From a virus, in IMG/VR virus record IMGVR_UViG_3300042978_000005, positions 1 through 22,468 of that record: 22,468 nucleotides of DNA; one strand, written 5' to 3'. The notes below the pieces were generated by a model. It was not told the origin of the DNA. It did not search any database and saw nothing but the letters and a program-made list of their open reading frames with translations. Of the stretch, positions 14,021 to 20,875 are shown in pieces. Within the stretch, counting starts at the first letter, position 1; each line of letters begins with the position of its first letter. The translations under genes were made by a program, and so were the position numbers.

Positions 14021-15843
14021 TGGCCGATGTTATCGTTAGGGTCATCAATAACCGCGCAGTCGTTCAGGTGGCAGGGGCGGAAGCGCTTGTGCGGCTTGCA
14101 GAGGCAGCGACGCGAGAGAATGCCGAGCGGGCTGAAGAAGCGCTCGCGCAGATCGAACAGATTGCGGCAGGCGCACCGGATGCGCCAAGCGTCCTCAATA
14201 AGCTCGACAAGACCGAGAACCTGTCCGAACTGGCGGACGTTGCGGCGGCGCGACAAAACCTGTCACTCAATGAAGTTTCGCCGCTGGACTACGGGGCAGT
14301 CGGAAATGGAATCGACGCCGACGACATGCCTATTGCTCTGGCGATTGCAGCGGCTTTGGCTACTGGGCGTTCGGTCAATCTTCGCGGTCTAGCGTACGGC
14401 GTTTCAGCCCCCGTGGTTCTTGAGTCGGGAGTGTCGATACTGAACGGTGCTCTGGTTGCGCGCTCAGACTTCGATGGTTTCTGGATCATTCAATATGCCG
14501 GGACTAACATCACGGTTCGTGGTGTCGCAATCGATGGAGCCAATCTTCCAAGCGAGTCCATCGTATCGGGCGCCCGCGCGCAGGGCTCTACCGTCAACCT
14601 GTTGATCGAAAACTGCCTTGTAAAGAACTTGTCTTTTGACGGGATTTCAATAGCCGCTGCTGGCGGACTTTACTCGCATGCCTATCCAACAGTTCGTGGA
14701 TGCCGCATCGAGAATGTGGGGTGGGGTGGCATATCAATGGAAGATGCCACCGACGGCCTCATTCTGGGCAACACCGTCTACCGATCGGCATATCATGGCA
14801 TTGCTGTTGCAAGATCTTGCCGGCGAGTCAGGATTACCGCCAATTCCGTCGATCGTTCAATGCCCCCTGACATTATATACGACGGCCCCGGTTCGGTCGG
14901 CGGAGTTGAAGGCGGCTTCCTTTGCTACAAAGAACCGCTGTGTGCGGAGATCACGATCTCCGCCAATACCTTTGAAGACAACCGAAATGCGGGCCAAGAC
15001 GGCATCGGCGTTGGCGAGGACGGCACAGAGCACGGGTCGTGGGCGATTACAGGGAATGTCGTACGTTATGCCGGCCTCTTTGGAATCGATCCTGTCGGAA
15101 ACTGCACATGCTCAGGAAATCTGATTGAGTTTGCGGCTGAGCAAGGCATCCACGTTGGTCTAGATCTGGGCGGGATGATGCGGAACATCACCGTCACCGG
15201 AAATACGATCAAGAATACGGGCCTCTCGGCGGGCAAGGCCGGAATACTTGTCGGTGATACGCTGGGCGCGAGTTGCACCGCCCGAAACATAAAAATTGCC
15301 GACAACATGGTCATCGACGATCGGGCGACCAAGTACACCGACTACGGGATAATCATCGTCGCCGAGGCAGGCGAGACGACGATCGAGGGCCTGTCGGTGA
15401 CCGGAAACGACCTTGCGCGCGTCGGCGTGTCGTCATTCCTGCACGTCGGCGCAAGTGGGCCTGGTGCCGATTTTCAGTGCTGGGGTAACAATACCCTAGG
15501 CGACGAGCGAACGGCCTTTATGCCCTCTGTGACATCTGCTTCGGGCACCATATCGGCAGTTAGCGCGTCCGGTCGGTTTCACAGGGTTGGATCAACCGTG
15601 CATTTCCGCTGCCGCATTCAAATCACATCGGCAGGTACTGGAACGGGCGTTATGACGGTCGCCCTACCTGTTCCAGCGCGCTCAGGAACATCCTTCCCGC
15701 TCTATGGGGTAGCTGGCAACCTGGCCGTACCGCTGTATGTACTCGCCCAAGGGAGTGACATGGTCGTAGTCCAGCCAGGCGGCGGCACTGTTATTGCCAG
15801 CGGTGCGGATCTTTACCTGTCAGGAACGTACGAAGCCTCGTGA
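14020..15843 (+). CDS. Tailspike with right-handed beta-helix (pectate-lyase-like fold, 607 aa)
   Basis: The ATG shares a base with the previous stop. Residues about 20-50 form a coiled coil (EALVRLAEAATRENAERAEE). A NLSELADVAAARQNLSL motif typical of tail fibres follows at 67-83, then the tailspike signature DYGAVGNGIDADD (90-102). From about 120 to 500 the repeats (NITVRGVAIDG, GCRIENVGWGGISM, NITVTGNTIKNTGL, GLSVTGNDLARVG) are the rungs of a right-handed parallel beta-helix. The last 110 residues are strand-rich (HRVGSTVHFRCRIQ, LPVPARSGTSFPLYGV) and look like a trimer-forming cap. Such spikes bind and often cut surface polysaccharide. Substrate cannot be read from sequence. Confidence 0.85.
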   Translation: MADVIVRVINNRAVVQVAGAEALVRLAEAATRENAERAEEALAQIEQIAAGAPDAPSVLNKLDKTENLSELADVAAARQNLSLNEVSPLDYGAVGNGIDADDMPIALAIAAALATGRSVNLRGLAYGVSAPVVLESGVSILNGALVARSDFDGFWIIQYAGTNITVRGVAIDGANLPSESIVSGARAQGSTVNLLIENCLVKNLSFDGISIAAAGGLYSHAYPTVRGCRIENVGWGGISMEDATDGLILGNTVYRSAYHGIAVARSCRRVRITANSVDRSMPPDIIYDGPGSVGGVEGGFLCYKEPLCAEITISANTFEDNRNAGQDGIGVGEDGTEHGSWAITGNVVRYAGLFGIDPVGNCTCSGNLIEFAAEQGIHVGLDLGGMMRNITVTGNTIKNTGLSAGKAGILVGDTLGASCTARNIKIADNMVIDDRATKYTDYGIIIVAEAGETTIEGLSVTGNDLARVGVSSFLHVGASGPGADFQCWGNNTLGDERTAFMPSVTSASGTISAVSASGRFHRVGSTVHFRCRIQITSAGTGTGVMTVALPVPARSGTSFPLYGVAGNLAVPLYVLAQGSDMVVVQPGGGTVIASGADLYLSGTYEAS

Positions 15844-15874
15844 CAGAGGAAGCGAGAACGATCATCTTAAAGGG

Positions 15875-16867
15875 ATGACCTTAGATCGGATTTTGTTCAC
15901 CGGCGACGCCTTTCGAACGACCGAAGGCCTGGAGCCTGTTCAGCTCGCCAACTCAATTTGGCTGCATGAGCAGTTTGGGGGGGTGTTCCACGGGGTGACG
16001 CAACTAGAGGTGCAGCTTGCGTTCCCTCTCTGGGGTTCGCTGGCTGACTGGGTAGCGCTGCAGACGTATCCTGGTTTTGAACCATGGGCTGCCGCGTTTT
16101 GGAACGCTCCAAGTCCAGAGCTGATCCGCGCAGTGAGGGCGAGTACGAAGGGCGCGCTAGTTGTCGGCATAGAGTTGCCGCCAGTCATGATTGCGGCTTT
16201 GGATGCTGCAGACACGCCATGGATTGAGATAACCATTAGCCCGCTGCGGTTCTTAGCGGATTTCGCGATCCACGTGCGCACGTCGGCACATTTCGATCTT
16301 GCCGCAGTATCGGATGCACGATTGGCCGAAGAAGATCTGCAGGAGGCAATACGGAGGGTGAGGGCGTGGGCCATTCCTCAAGAGCCGGGTCGCGTGTTCT
16401 TCGGTCAAACTCCGACAGATCGCACCGTCATTACGAGCGGACGCTTCGCCTCCGCCGATGACGCGCTAGCGGCTTTCAACCCGGTAGGATTGCGCATCAA
16501 GCGGCACCCTTGGGTGCAGGACTGCCCTATCGTTGATGCCATGGTGGAGCGGGGGGCCGTAGTGACCGATGCTGATACCTACGCCCTACTTTCAAGCGAG
16601 GGCGTTGAAGTCGAAACTCTAGCGTCCTCGGTCGGGAGAGAGGCTAAAACATTCGGCCGACCGACGACGATAGCCCTGCCGGAAGTGCAGGACTGGTCCA
16701 ACTCAGGCATGGACGTGCTGCGGATGGCGTTCGCCTCTACCTTCTGGGCCGATCTGCTTTCCACTGCCGGAGTTCCTGTCTCGCCGAAGGCTGATGACCC
16801 TTGGCGGCCTAACCGCTTGCGGTCGCAGATTGGCGGTTTCGGCCTACATCCCGACGTCTGGGGCTGA
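15875..16867 (+). CDS. GT-B-fold glycan-enzyme candidate, KpsC/KpsS-like C-terminus (330 aa)
   Basis: The ATG at 15875 is the first good start after the tailspike stop; its ribosome-binding site is weak. The opening RILFTGDAFRTTEG is a strand-loop like the start of a Rossmann domain. In the C-terminal half, IKRHPWVQDCPIV (residues 208-220) is followed by VTDADTYALLSSEGVEVETLASSVGREAKTFGRPTTI (230-266). This resembles the nucleotide-sugar site of capsule transferases of the KpsC/KpsS type (lys-x-his-pro, then thr/ser-ser-x-gly-x-glu-ala, then phe-gly-x-pro). I infer a surface-glycan transferase acting in the cytoplasm. The gene is followed two bases later by a methyltransferase. Lower GC at third positions than the tail genes suggests recent gain. 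It could also act on virion proteins. Confidence 0.6.
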   Translation: MTLDRILFTGDAFRTTEGLEPVQLANSIWLHEQFGGVFHGVTQLEVQLAFPLWGSLADWVALQTYPGFEPWAAAFWNAPSPELIRAVRASTKGALVVGIELPPVMIAALDAADTPWIEITISPLRFLADFAIHVRTSAHFDLAAVSDARLAEEDLQEAIRRVRAWAIPQEPGRVFFGQTPTDRTVITSGRFASADDALAAFNPVGLRIKRHPWVQDCPIVDAMVERGAVVTDADTYALLSSEGVEVETLASSVGREAKTFGRPTTIALPEVQDWSNSGMDVLRMAFASTFWADLLSTAGVPVSPKADDPWRPNRLRSQIGGFGLHPDVWG

Positions 16868-16869
16868 GC

Positions 16870-17442
16870 ATGATCTCATTCTACGACCTTACTGAAGACG
16901 AACGCATCGCGCTTACCGATACAGTGATCGAGAATGGAACGACGCTTAAAGCGCGGTGGGATCGCTTGCGAGATGCCGAGGCAAACCCGTGGTCACGTCG
17001 CGCTGAACGAGCGGGCGAACTGTTGGGTCCGGTAGAAACACTGCTGGACGTGGGTTGCGGGACGATGGCTCTAGAGCGCTTCGTCCAAGCCAAAACCTAC
17101 ATCCCGTCTGACGTGACCAGGCGCGACGATCGCACGATCGTCATGGACTACAACGTAGAGGGCGCGCCGGGTGTGGAAGTCGATGCTGTCGCGGTGCTGG
17201 GCGTGCTCGAATATTTGCACGACCCTCTATCGTTCATGCGCGGACTGAATGCGCGACGCGCCGTGGTCAGTTACTGCGTAACGGATGCCCCGGAACCGCT
17301 TGAGCCCAGAAAAGCCCACGCATGGGTGAATAGCTTTGCAATGTCAGATATGAGCGACCTGCTGAAAAGCGCCGGTTGGACTATAGATTGCATAGAGGTT
17401 CTAGACAGTATTCAGTCGATATGGCTGGCGCATCGCGATTAA
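16870..17442 (+). CDS. Class I SAM-dependent methyltransferase (190 aa)
   Basis: The ATG follows the previous stop by two bases, so the two are co-translated. Motif I is LLDVGCGTM (58-66), the SAM-binding glycine loop. Motif II acidic residue is in IPSDVTRRDD (79-87), and MDYN (92-95) precedes the VAVLGVLEYLHDP (107-119) motif IV strand. The rest is the usual Rossmann C-terminal half. There is no DNA-methylase catalytic motif ((N/D)PPY or PC), so a small-molecule, sugar or protein target is more likely. Pairing with the upstream transferase-like gene suggests methylation of a glycan. The stop overlaps that of the convergent DUF1796 gene (TTAA). Confidence 0.8.
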   Translation: MISFYDLTEDERIALTDTVIENGTTLKARWDRLRDAEANPWSRRAERAGELLGPVETLLDVGCGTMALERFVQAKTYIPSDVTRRDDRTIVMDYNVEGAPGVEVDAVAVLGVLEYLHDPLSFMRGLNARRAVVSYCVTDAPEPLEPRKAHAWVNSFAMSDMSDLLKSAGWTIDCIEVLDSIQSIWLAHRD

Positions 17443-18011
17443 AGCGCTTGTAGCCATTCCAGCCGGTGGCATTCTCGGCAAGTACTATAAATTGGATAAT
17501 CTACGAACAAATCATCATAGCCTGCCTCATCGCCCTCATTGGCCGCATGGGCCGGGGCATAGAACCGCAGCGTATGGGACGGGCCAAGAGGCACAGGGTC
17601 GTCGGGCCGGCGCAGGACCACCAAGGCGTAGTCGTGAGCAAGCCGGTCTAGCAGCCTTCGCAGGCGCGCAAGGTCGCTATCCGAGGGCGGGGCCTGCGGC
17701 TTCAGGATGTAGCAGCGGCGCCCGGTTGGCGCCATGAACCGCTCACCTAGATAGGCGCACTTCTCGCGCTCCTGATGAACAGGCTGATTGTGGAACTGGA
17801 AGCCATATCGGGCATCCATGCTCATGCCGTCATGCTCACCCGGCGCGACGGCTTCAGCGATGCCGGCGAAGCGGCTTTCCAGCAAGTCGAGCAGCGCTGA
17901 GAGTGGCGTGATCTTCCAGTCAAAGAGGTGCTTTCTCCGCGACGGGAAGGCCCGGTCTAGCTGAAAAGCAACTTCGCAGTTGCTGCCAAGCGAAACATAT
18001 TCGTCGAACAT
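17439..18011 (-). CDS. DUF1796 family protein, putative papain-like cysteine peptidase (190 aa)
   Basis: The ATG at 18011 follows GGAGGA with seven-base spacing on the reverse strand, so I prefer it to the GTG at 18026. The N-terminus FDEYVSLGSNCEVAFQLDR with Cys12, then HLFDWKITPLSALLDLLE, is the DUF1796 signature (SLGS-x-C, later FDW). His74 (YGFQFHNQ) and ALVVLRRPDD follow, which fits the predicted papain-like fold. In other bacteria DUF1796 genes lie in surface-polysaccharide and glycosyltransferase clusters; that agrees with the two genes convergent to it. It is transcribed against the late operon and ends inside the methyltransferase stop. Substrate unknown. Part of the C-terminal coding segment (17470-17520) is clearly AT-richer. 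Confidence 0.75.
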   Translation of the reverse strand: MFDEYVSLGSNCEVAFQLDRAFPSRRKHLFDWKITPLSALLDLLESRFAGIAEAVAPGEHDGMSMDARYGFQFHNQPVHQEREKCAYLGERFMAPTGRRCYILKPQAPPSDSDLARLRRLLDRLAHDYALVVLRRPDDPVPLGPSHTLRFYAPAHAANEGDEAGYDDLFVDYPIYSTCRECHRLEWLQAL

Positions 18012-18119
18012 CGCCCTGTCCTCCACGCCGAATCCTCTCGCGACACGCGCGTGAAAGCAACTCCCCAGTTCAAGCCGCCCAACGGCTGTTCCACCACGGC
18101 CTGACTATTGGAGGGGCGG

Positions 18120-18449
18120 ATGTTCGACCCACGCGAACTGCCCGCGTTCTGGGGCCTGTGCGGCGGTTTGCTGTCGGGGGCTGTGGGGCTGGTGACAGCC
18201 TATTCTGCAAAGGCCGGCAATCCGGTCGCCCAGCGGAAGGCATGGCTGCATCTTGGCCTCGGCATCGTCGCCGGTCCCATCGTCGCCGAGGCGCTGACCC
18301 ATGGCGTCATCCTCGCCGTCGTGCCGGTCCTTGATATGCGCGGCGTCGCCTTGGCGCTGGGATGGATGGTCGCCAACGACCCGCGCGCTCTCTTCGACAC
18401 CTTGACCCGCGTGGTGCGGGCCGTCTTCAACCAGGAGCCTCAGCGATGA
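18120..18449 (+). CDS. Small membrane protein, holin candidate (109 aa)
   Basis: The ATG at 18120 follows GGAGG (18110-18114); starts further upstream lack support. Hydrophobic segments are seen at about residues 9-29 (AFWGLCGGLLSGAVGLVTAYS), 44-66 (LHLGLGIVAGPIVAEALTHGVIL) and 75-88 (GVALALGWMV), with a basic C-terminal tail. Three membrane segments in about 110 residues, directly upstream of another membrane protein, endolysin and spanins, suggest a holin. No named holin family was recognised. It overlaps the next gene by four bases (ATGA). It is the first gene of the lysis module. Confidence 0.65.
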   Translation: MFDPRELPAFWGLCGGLLSGAVGLVTAYSAKAGNPVAQRKAWLHLGLGIVAGPIVAEALTHGVILAVVPVLDMRGVALALGWMVANDPRALFDTLTRVVRAVFNQEPQR

Positions 18450-18967
18450 ACGCTCACGTGCTGATGGTGCTCTACACGGGCATCACCTTCGTCTCGGCCG
18501 GCGCATGCCTGCTGGAGATCTGCCGGCTGCTCGGCAAGACCTACGAGACGAAGGCCTCGGCCTCGATGCTCTGGCGCGGCGTCCACTTCATCGGCGCCGC
18601 GATCCTGTTCGTTTACGGCTGCATGGTCCTGTTCCCCGGCCGCGCGTTGCAGGTGCAGCACATGAGCATCGGCCTGCCGTTGGTCGGGACGGTGATCATT
18701 GTCGCCGCCCTCGCCTATCTCGACCACGTCATGGGTGAACGCGAGCCGCCGCCCTGGAGCCATCAGTTCATCCAGCTTCTGGTGCTGCTGGGGATGGACG
18801 GTCTGTCCCGCCGCGCCGCCTTCATGCTCCCGCCCGCCGCGACCGATGAAGGCCCGCCGCCAGAAGACGACGGGAGACGTGGTCTGCGGTTGCTGGTTTT
18901 GACCGGCGCTATCGCCGTCATCGCCAGTGTCGCCGGCTTTATCCTGACCAACAGCGCCGCCGCTTAG
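18446..18967 (+). CDS. Membrane protein of lysis module, second holin or antiholin candidate (173 aa)
   Basis: The ATG at 18446 overlaps the previous stop and has AGGAG eight bases upstream. Hydrophobic segments lie at about residues 4-25, 44-65, 76-93 and 152-169, so the protein has four membrane spans. A cytoplasmic or periplasmic loop (about 95-150) carries GEREPPPWSHQF and a Pro/Glu-rich stretch. Not recognised as a named family. Tight coupling to the first membrane protein, and the endolysin 335 bases downstream, suggest paired lysis proteins. The assignment is by context. Confidence 0.65.
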   Translation: MNAHVLMVLYTGITFVSAGACLLEICRLLGKTYETKASASMLWRGVHFIGAAILFVYGCMVLFPGRALQVQHMSIGLPLVGTVIIVAALAYLDHVMGEREPPPWSHQFIQLLVLLGMDGLSRRAAFMLPPAATDEGPPPEDDGRRGLRLLVLTGAIAVIASVAGFILTNSAAA

Positions 18968-19301
18968 CGGCCCGACCGATGATGTCCTCGCCCAGCCGGG
19001 CCGCCTGACGCAGTTCGGGCATGAGCCGCGACAGCGTGGCGAATACCGCAACCGAAGGATGGTGTCACCGGATGCGCGGCACACCCGCGAAGATCAGTGC
19101 GGTGATCCAAGTCAGCATGGGCAGCAGCATAGACGCGGCCCTTTTCTCTTCGACCGCCATGCTTCCTCCCCGAAACTGAAATGGCCGGGGCATTTGCGGA
19201 ACCGCCGGCCTTAGCTCCCCGCTAGAGCGAGCCGCACGGCTCAACCCTGACGCTATCGCGCACCTCTAAAGCGCGCAACACCTACAATCTGGAGATAGAC
19301 C
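18968..19301. other. 334-base intergenic region in the lysis module
   Basis: No forward gene. It contains the small reverse-strand frame described separately (19065-19160, with an open continuation to 18939) and a GC-rich segment with inverted repeats: GGCCGG...CCGGCC around 19183-19210, and GAGCC/GGCTC near 19229-19242. A GGAG just before the endolysin start is its ribosome-binding site. I see no convincing promoter or terminator. Confidence 0.5.
19065..19160 (-). CDS. Possible reverse-strand 31-aa membrane peptide in the lysis-module gap
   Basis: The 334-base gap between the second membrane gene and the endolysin has no forward gene. On the reverse strand an ATG at 19160 has GGGGAGGA just upstream and encodes MAVEEKRAASMLLPMLTWIT followed by ALIFAGVPRIR, a charged start and one hydrophobic helix, before a TGA (19067-19065). 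After the TGA the same frame continues to 18939 with protein-like sequence (VAVFATLSRLMPELRQAARLG, EDIIGRAAKRRR). This suggests either two small peptides or one gene split by a stop. Too short for firm assignment. Confidence 0.35.
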   Translation of the reverse strand: MAVEEKRAASMLLPMLTWITALIFAGVPRIR

Positions 19302-19778
19302 ATGCCGTACGTGCTGGGCGCGAAGTCGCGCGCCGAACTCAAGGGCGTTCACCCTGATCTGGTCCGCGTCGTAGAGCGCGCGATCCAGATCACGTTGCAG
19401 GACTTCAGCGTTCACGACGGCCTGCGCACGGCCGAAGAGCAAAAGGCTCTGGTCGCCTCTGGCGCTTCCCAGACCATGAACTCGATGCACCGGCCCCAAG
19501 CCGACGGATTCGGCCATGCCGTGGACCTCGTGCCCTTCATCAACGGCAAGATGCGTTGGGAATGGCCCGCCATCTATCCGATCGCCGCCGCCGTCTGGCA
19601 GGCGTCCCGCGAGTTGGGCGTCTCGATCCGCTGGGGCGGCGCCTGGATCAACATGGCAGATATCAAGACCGGGACGCCCGGCGCCATGAAAACGGCCGTC
19701 GATGCCTATGGCGCGGCGCGGCGCAAGCTGGGCAAGTCTGCGTTCACCGATGGTCCGCACTTCGAGCTGGCGCGATGA
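19302..19778 (+). CDS. Endolysin, M15-family (L-Ala-D-Glu / VanY-CwlK-type) peptidase (158 aa)
   Basis: The ATG follows GGAG with seven-base spacing. The layout is that of phage M15 peptidases: an N-terminal helix (HPDLVRVVERAIQI), DFSVHDGLRTAEEQKAL (Arg42, Gln47), SMHRPQADGFGHAVDLVPF with His63 and Asp75 as zinc ligands, and DGPHFELAR with His153 as the third ligand. These enzymes cut the peptide stems of peptidoglycan. No signal peptide or anchor is seen, so release through a holin is expected, which fits the membrane proteins upstream. The stop overlaps the i-spanin start (ATGA). Confidence 0.9.
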   Translation: MPYVLGAKSRAELKGVHPDLVRVVERAIQITLQDFSVHDGLRTAEEQKALVASGASQTMNSMHRPQADGFGHAVDLVPFINGKMRWEWPAIYPIAAAVWQASRELGVSIRWGGAWINMADIKTGTPGAMKTAVDAYGAARRKLGKSAFTDGPHFELAR

Positions 19779-20152
19779 CTGCCCTCGCCTTCCTCCGCTC
19801 CATCCCGCGCCTGCTCAGCCCGACCGGCTGGCTGATCGTCGCCATCATCACCGCATTCGTCCTGACCGGCGCCTATTGCTCCCACAGGGGCGCACAGGGC
19901 GAACGTGACCGTCAGGCGGCACAGACCCAGAAGACAGAGGCGAAAGCGTCAGGCGCGCGGGAAACCGCTGCTGGCGAGCGCCTGACTGACACCCTGTCCA
20001 ACAACGCTGCACGAGAGGAACTGAACGATGCGCTCAAAGACCTTCCTGACGCTGTGCCCTCTGATCGCCGGGTCCGCCTTGCTTGTGTCCGGCTGTCTCG
20101 GCAAGGAACGCCCGCCGCTGACTTACCCGAGCGCTGCCGATCTGTCGGTTGA
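19775..20152 (+). CDS. Inner-membrane spanin, Rz-like (125 aa)
   Basis: The ATG at 19775 overlaps the endolysin stop. A single N-terminal membrane segment (about residues 14-33, LSPTGWLIVAIITAFVLTGA) is followed by a helical charged part (GERDRQAAQTQKTEAKASGA) and a C-terminal globular-like end (LPDAVPSDRRVRLACVRLSR). This topology, the position right after the endolysin, and a lipoprotein gene starting within it in another frame identify the Rz component of a two-part spanin. It spans the periplasm with its partner and fuses inner and outer membranes in the last step of lysis. Confidence 0.85.
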   Translation: MTALAFLRSIPRLLSPTGWLIVAIITAFVLTGAYCSHRGAQGERDRQAAQTQKTEAKASGARETAAGERLTDTLSNNAAREELNDALKDLPDAVPSDRRVRLACVRLSRQGTPAADLPERCRSVG

Positions 20153-20330
20153 GACGAAGCCCCGGCTGGACCCCGCCGCCGTCGAGAGCGAAGCGGCGCT
20201 GGACAGATTTGAGATCGACATGGAGCTTTGGGGCGAACGCGGGTGGGCCTCAGTGGCGCGCCTCTGTCGGTTCTTCGACACCATGGGGATGCGGGGGCTG
20301 GACTGTCCGCCGCCGCCGCGACCGGGCTAG
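20028..20330 (+). CDS. Outer-membrane spanin lipoprotein, Rz1-like, starting inside the Rz gene (100 aa)
   Basis: The ATG at 20028 lies within the i-spanin gene in the +1 frame, with GAGAGGA (20013-20019) about eight bases upstream. Residues 1-23 form a lipoprotein signal (RSKTFLTL...SALLVSGC) with lipobox V-S-G-Cys23. The mature part begins LGKERPPLTYPSAADL and is Pro-rich at both ends (CPPPPRPG). Embedded overlap of o-spanin with i-spanin is a known arrangement in lambda. At about 77 mature residues it is longer than lambda Rz1. The overlap with Rz is 125 bases. Confidence 0.85.
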   Translation: MRSKTFLTLCPLIAGSALLVSGCLGKERPPLTYPSAADLSVETKPRLDPAAVESEAALDRFEIDMELWGERGWASVARLCRFFDTMGMRGLDCPPPPRPG

Positions 20331-20347
20331 GTATCGGATCGGATAAT

Positions 20348-20512
20348 ATGGACCCGCGCACGGCGGTCTTGTTATTCGGGTTGGACAACATAAGCGTCGA
20401 GCCTCGGCTCCGCATCGAGGCCGCTCCGGGAAACCGGGGCGGCTTCGTCGTATTCCGCTCAGAGGAACCGACGGTCACTGCTGGAGTTAAACGCAGCAGA
20501 GCCGGCTTATGA
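20348..20512 (+). CDS. Doubtful 54-aa frame downstream of the spanins
   Basis: Opens with MDPRTAVLLFGLDNISVEPR and ends VTAGVKRSRAGL. No ribosome-binding site precedes the ATG, and much of the frame is occupied by a 14-pair hairpin. The codons are only moderately phage-like. It may be a spurious frame over a structured 3' region. Listed because nothing else covers this stretch. Confidence 0.2.
   Translation: MDPRTAVLLFGLDNISVEPRLRIEAAPGNRGGFVVFRSEEPTVTAGVKRSRAGL
20416..20447 (+). other. Strong 14-bp hairpin with GAAA tetraloop
   Basis: Bases 20416-20429 pair with 20434-20447 without a break (two G-U pairs) around the GNRA loop GAAA. No T run follows, so this is not a simple terminator. It is the first of three consecutive hairpins between the spanins and the late terminator. 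Confidence 0.6.
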
Positions 20513-20516
20513 GGGT

Positions 20517-20542
20517 GGTGGCCCGGCAATATGCGCCACCCC
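20517..20542 (+). other. Hairpin GGTGGC...GCCACC in the 3' region
   Basis: A perfect six-base inverted repeat with a loop of about twelve bases, between the GAAA hairpin and the intrinsic terminator. It adds to the structured character of the late 3' region. No function assigned. Confidence 0.4.
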
Positions 20543-20592
20543 GCTCGGCGCGCGGTCTATTACGTTCCCTGGGTCAGACCGCCCGCCCCAAG

Positions 20593-20624
20593 CGCCCTCG
20601 GTTCACGCCGGGGGCGTTTTGCTT
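20593..20624 (+). terminator. Intrinsic terminator of the late operon
   Basis: Bases 20593-20601 pair with 20608-20616 (nine pairs, one G-U) around a six-base loop, followed by TTTTGCTTT. It is the first clear forward terminator after the spanin genes and presumably ends late transcription. The stop codon of the reverse-strand zinc-ribbon gene (20603-20605) lies in its loop. In the reverse direction the hairpin has no T run. Confidence 0.75.
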
Positions 20625-20875
20625 TGCCCGCCCGGTATCAAGCAGCCATGTCCCCGCGCTTGATCGTAATAGTCCGAGATCGAGAACCTGACCTGTAGGG
20701 CGGCGCCCTTCGACCCGCAGGCCTTGCAGACCAGGTGATGCGCGACGAGCGGTAGCGACATGGATGTGTCTAGCCTCCGCGCCGCCTCTGCCGGCACATA
20801 GCCTGTTCGGCCGCAGATGCAGAACACGTCCAGGCCAATGCCGTCATCGACCCACGTGGAGATCGGCAGCATCAT
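20603..20875 (-). CDS. Small zinc-ribbon-like protein (90 aa), second gene of LexA-box pair
   Basis: Starts ATGATG at 20875, overlapping the stop of the upstream gene (TGA at 20874-20872), so translation is coupled. A CIC motif (DVFCICGRTGYVPAEAARRLD) and a CKAC motif (LVCKACGSKGAALQVRF) about 33 residues apart form a two-knuckle zinc ribbon (Cys-x-Cys ... Cys-x-x-Cys). Small proteins of this pattern are common and mostly uncharacterised in alphaproteobacteria. A nucleic-acid or protein-binding role is possible, not shown. The stop falls in the loop of the late terminator. Confidence 0.7.
   Translation of the reverse strand: MMLPISTWVDDGIGLDVFCICGRTGYVPAEAARRLDTSMSLPLVAHHLVCKACGSKGAALQVRFSISDYYDQARGHGCLIPGGQSKTPPA

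Noticed and set aside
18044-18053. CACGCGCGTG palindrome upstream of the DUF1796 gene
   Set aside because: Short GC-rich palindrome expected by chance; no second copy nearby to suggest an operator.
19284-19289. TACAAT resembling a -10 element before the endolysin gene
   Set aside because: No -35 partner at 16-19 bases, and a start site there would leave almost no leader before the ATG; the gene is likely served by the late transcript.
20342-20347. GATAAT as a promoter for the 54-residue frame or a small RNA
   Set aside because: No -35-like hexamer 16-19 bases upstream.
20509-20691. 60-residue forward frame running through the late terminator
   Set aside because: Crosses a strong terminator, no ribosome-binding site, and overlaps the better supported reverse-strand zinc-ribbon gene.
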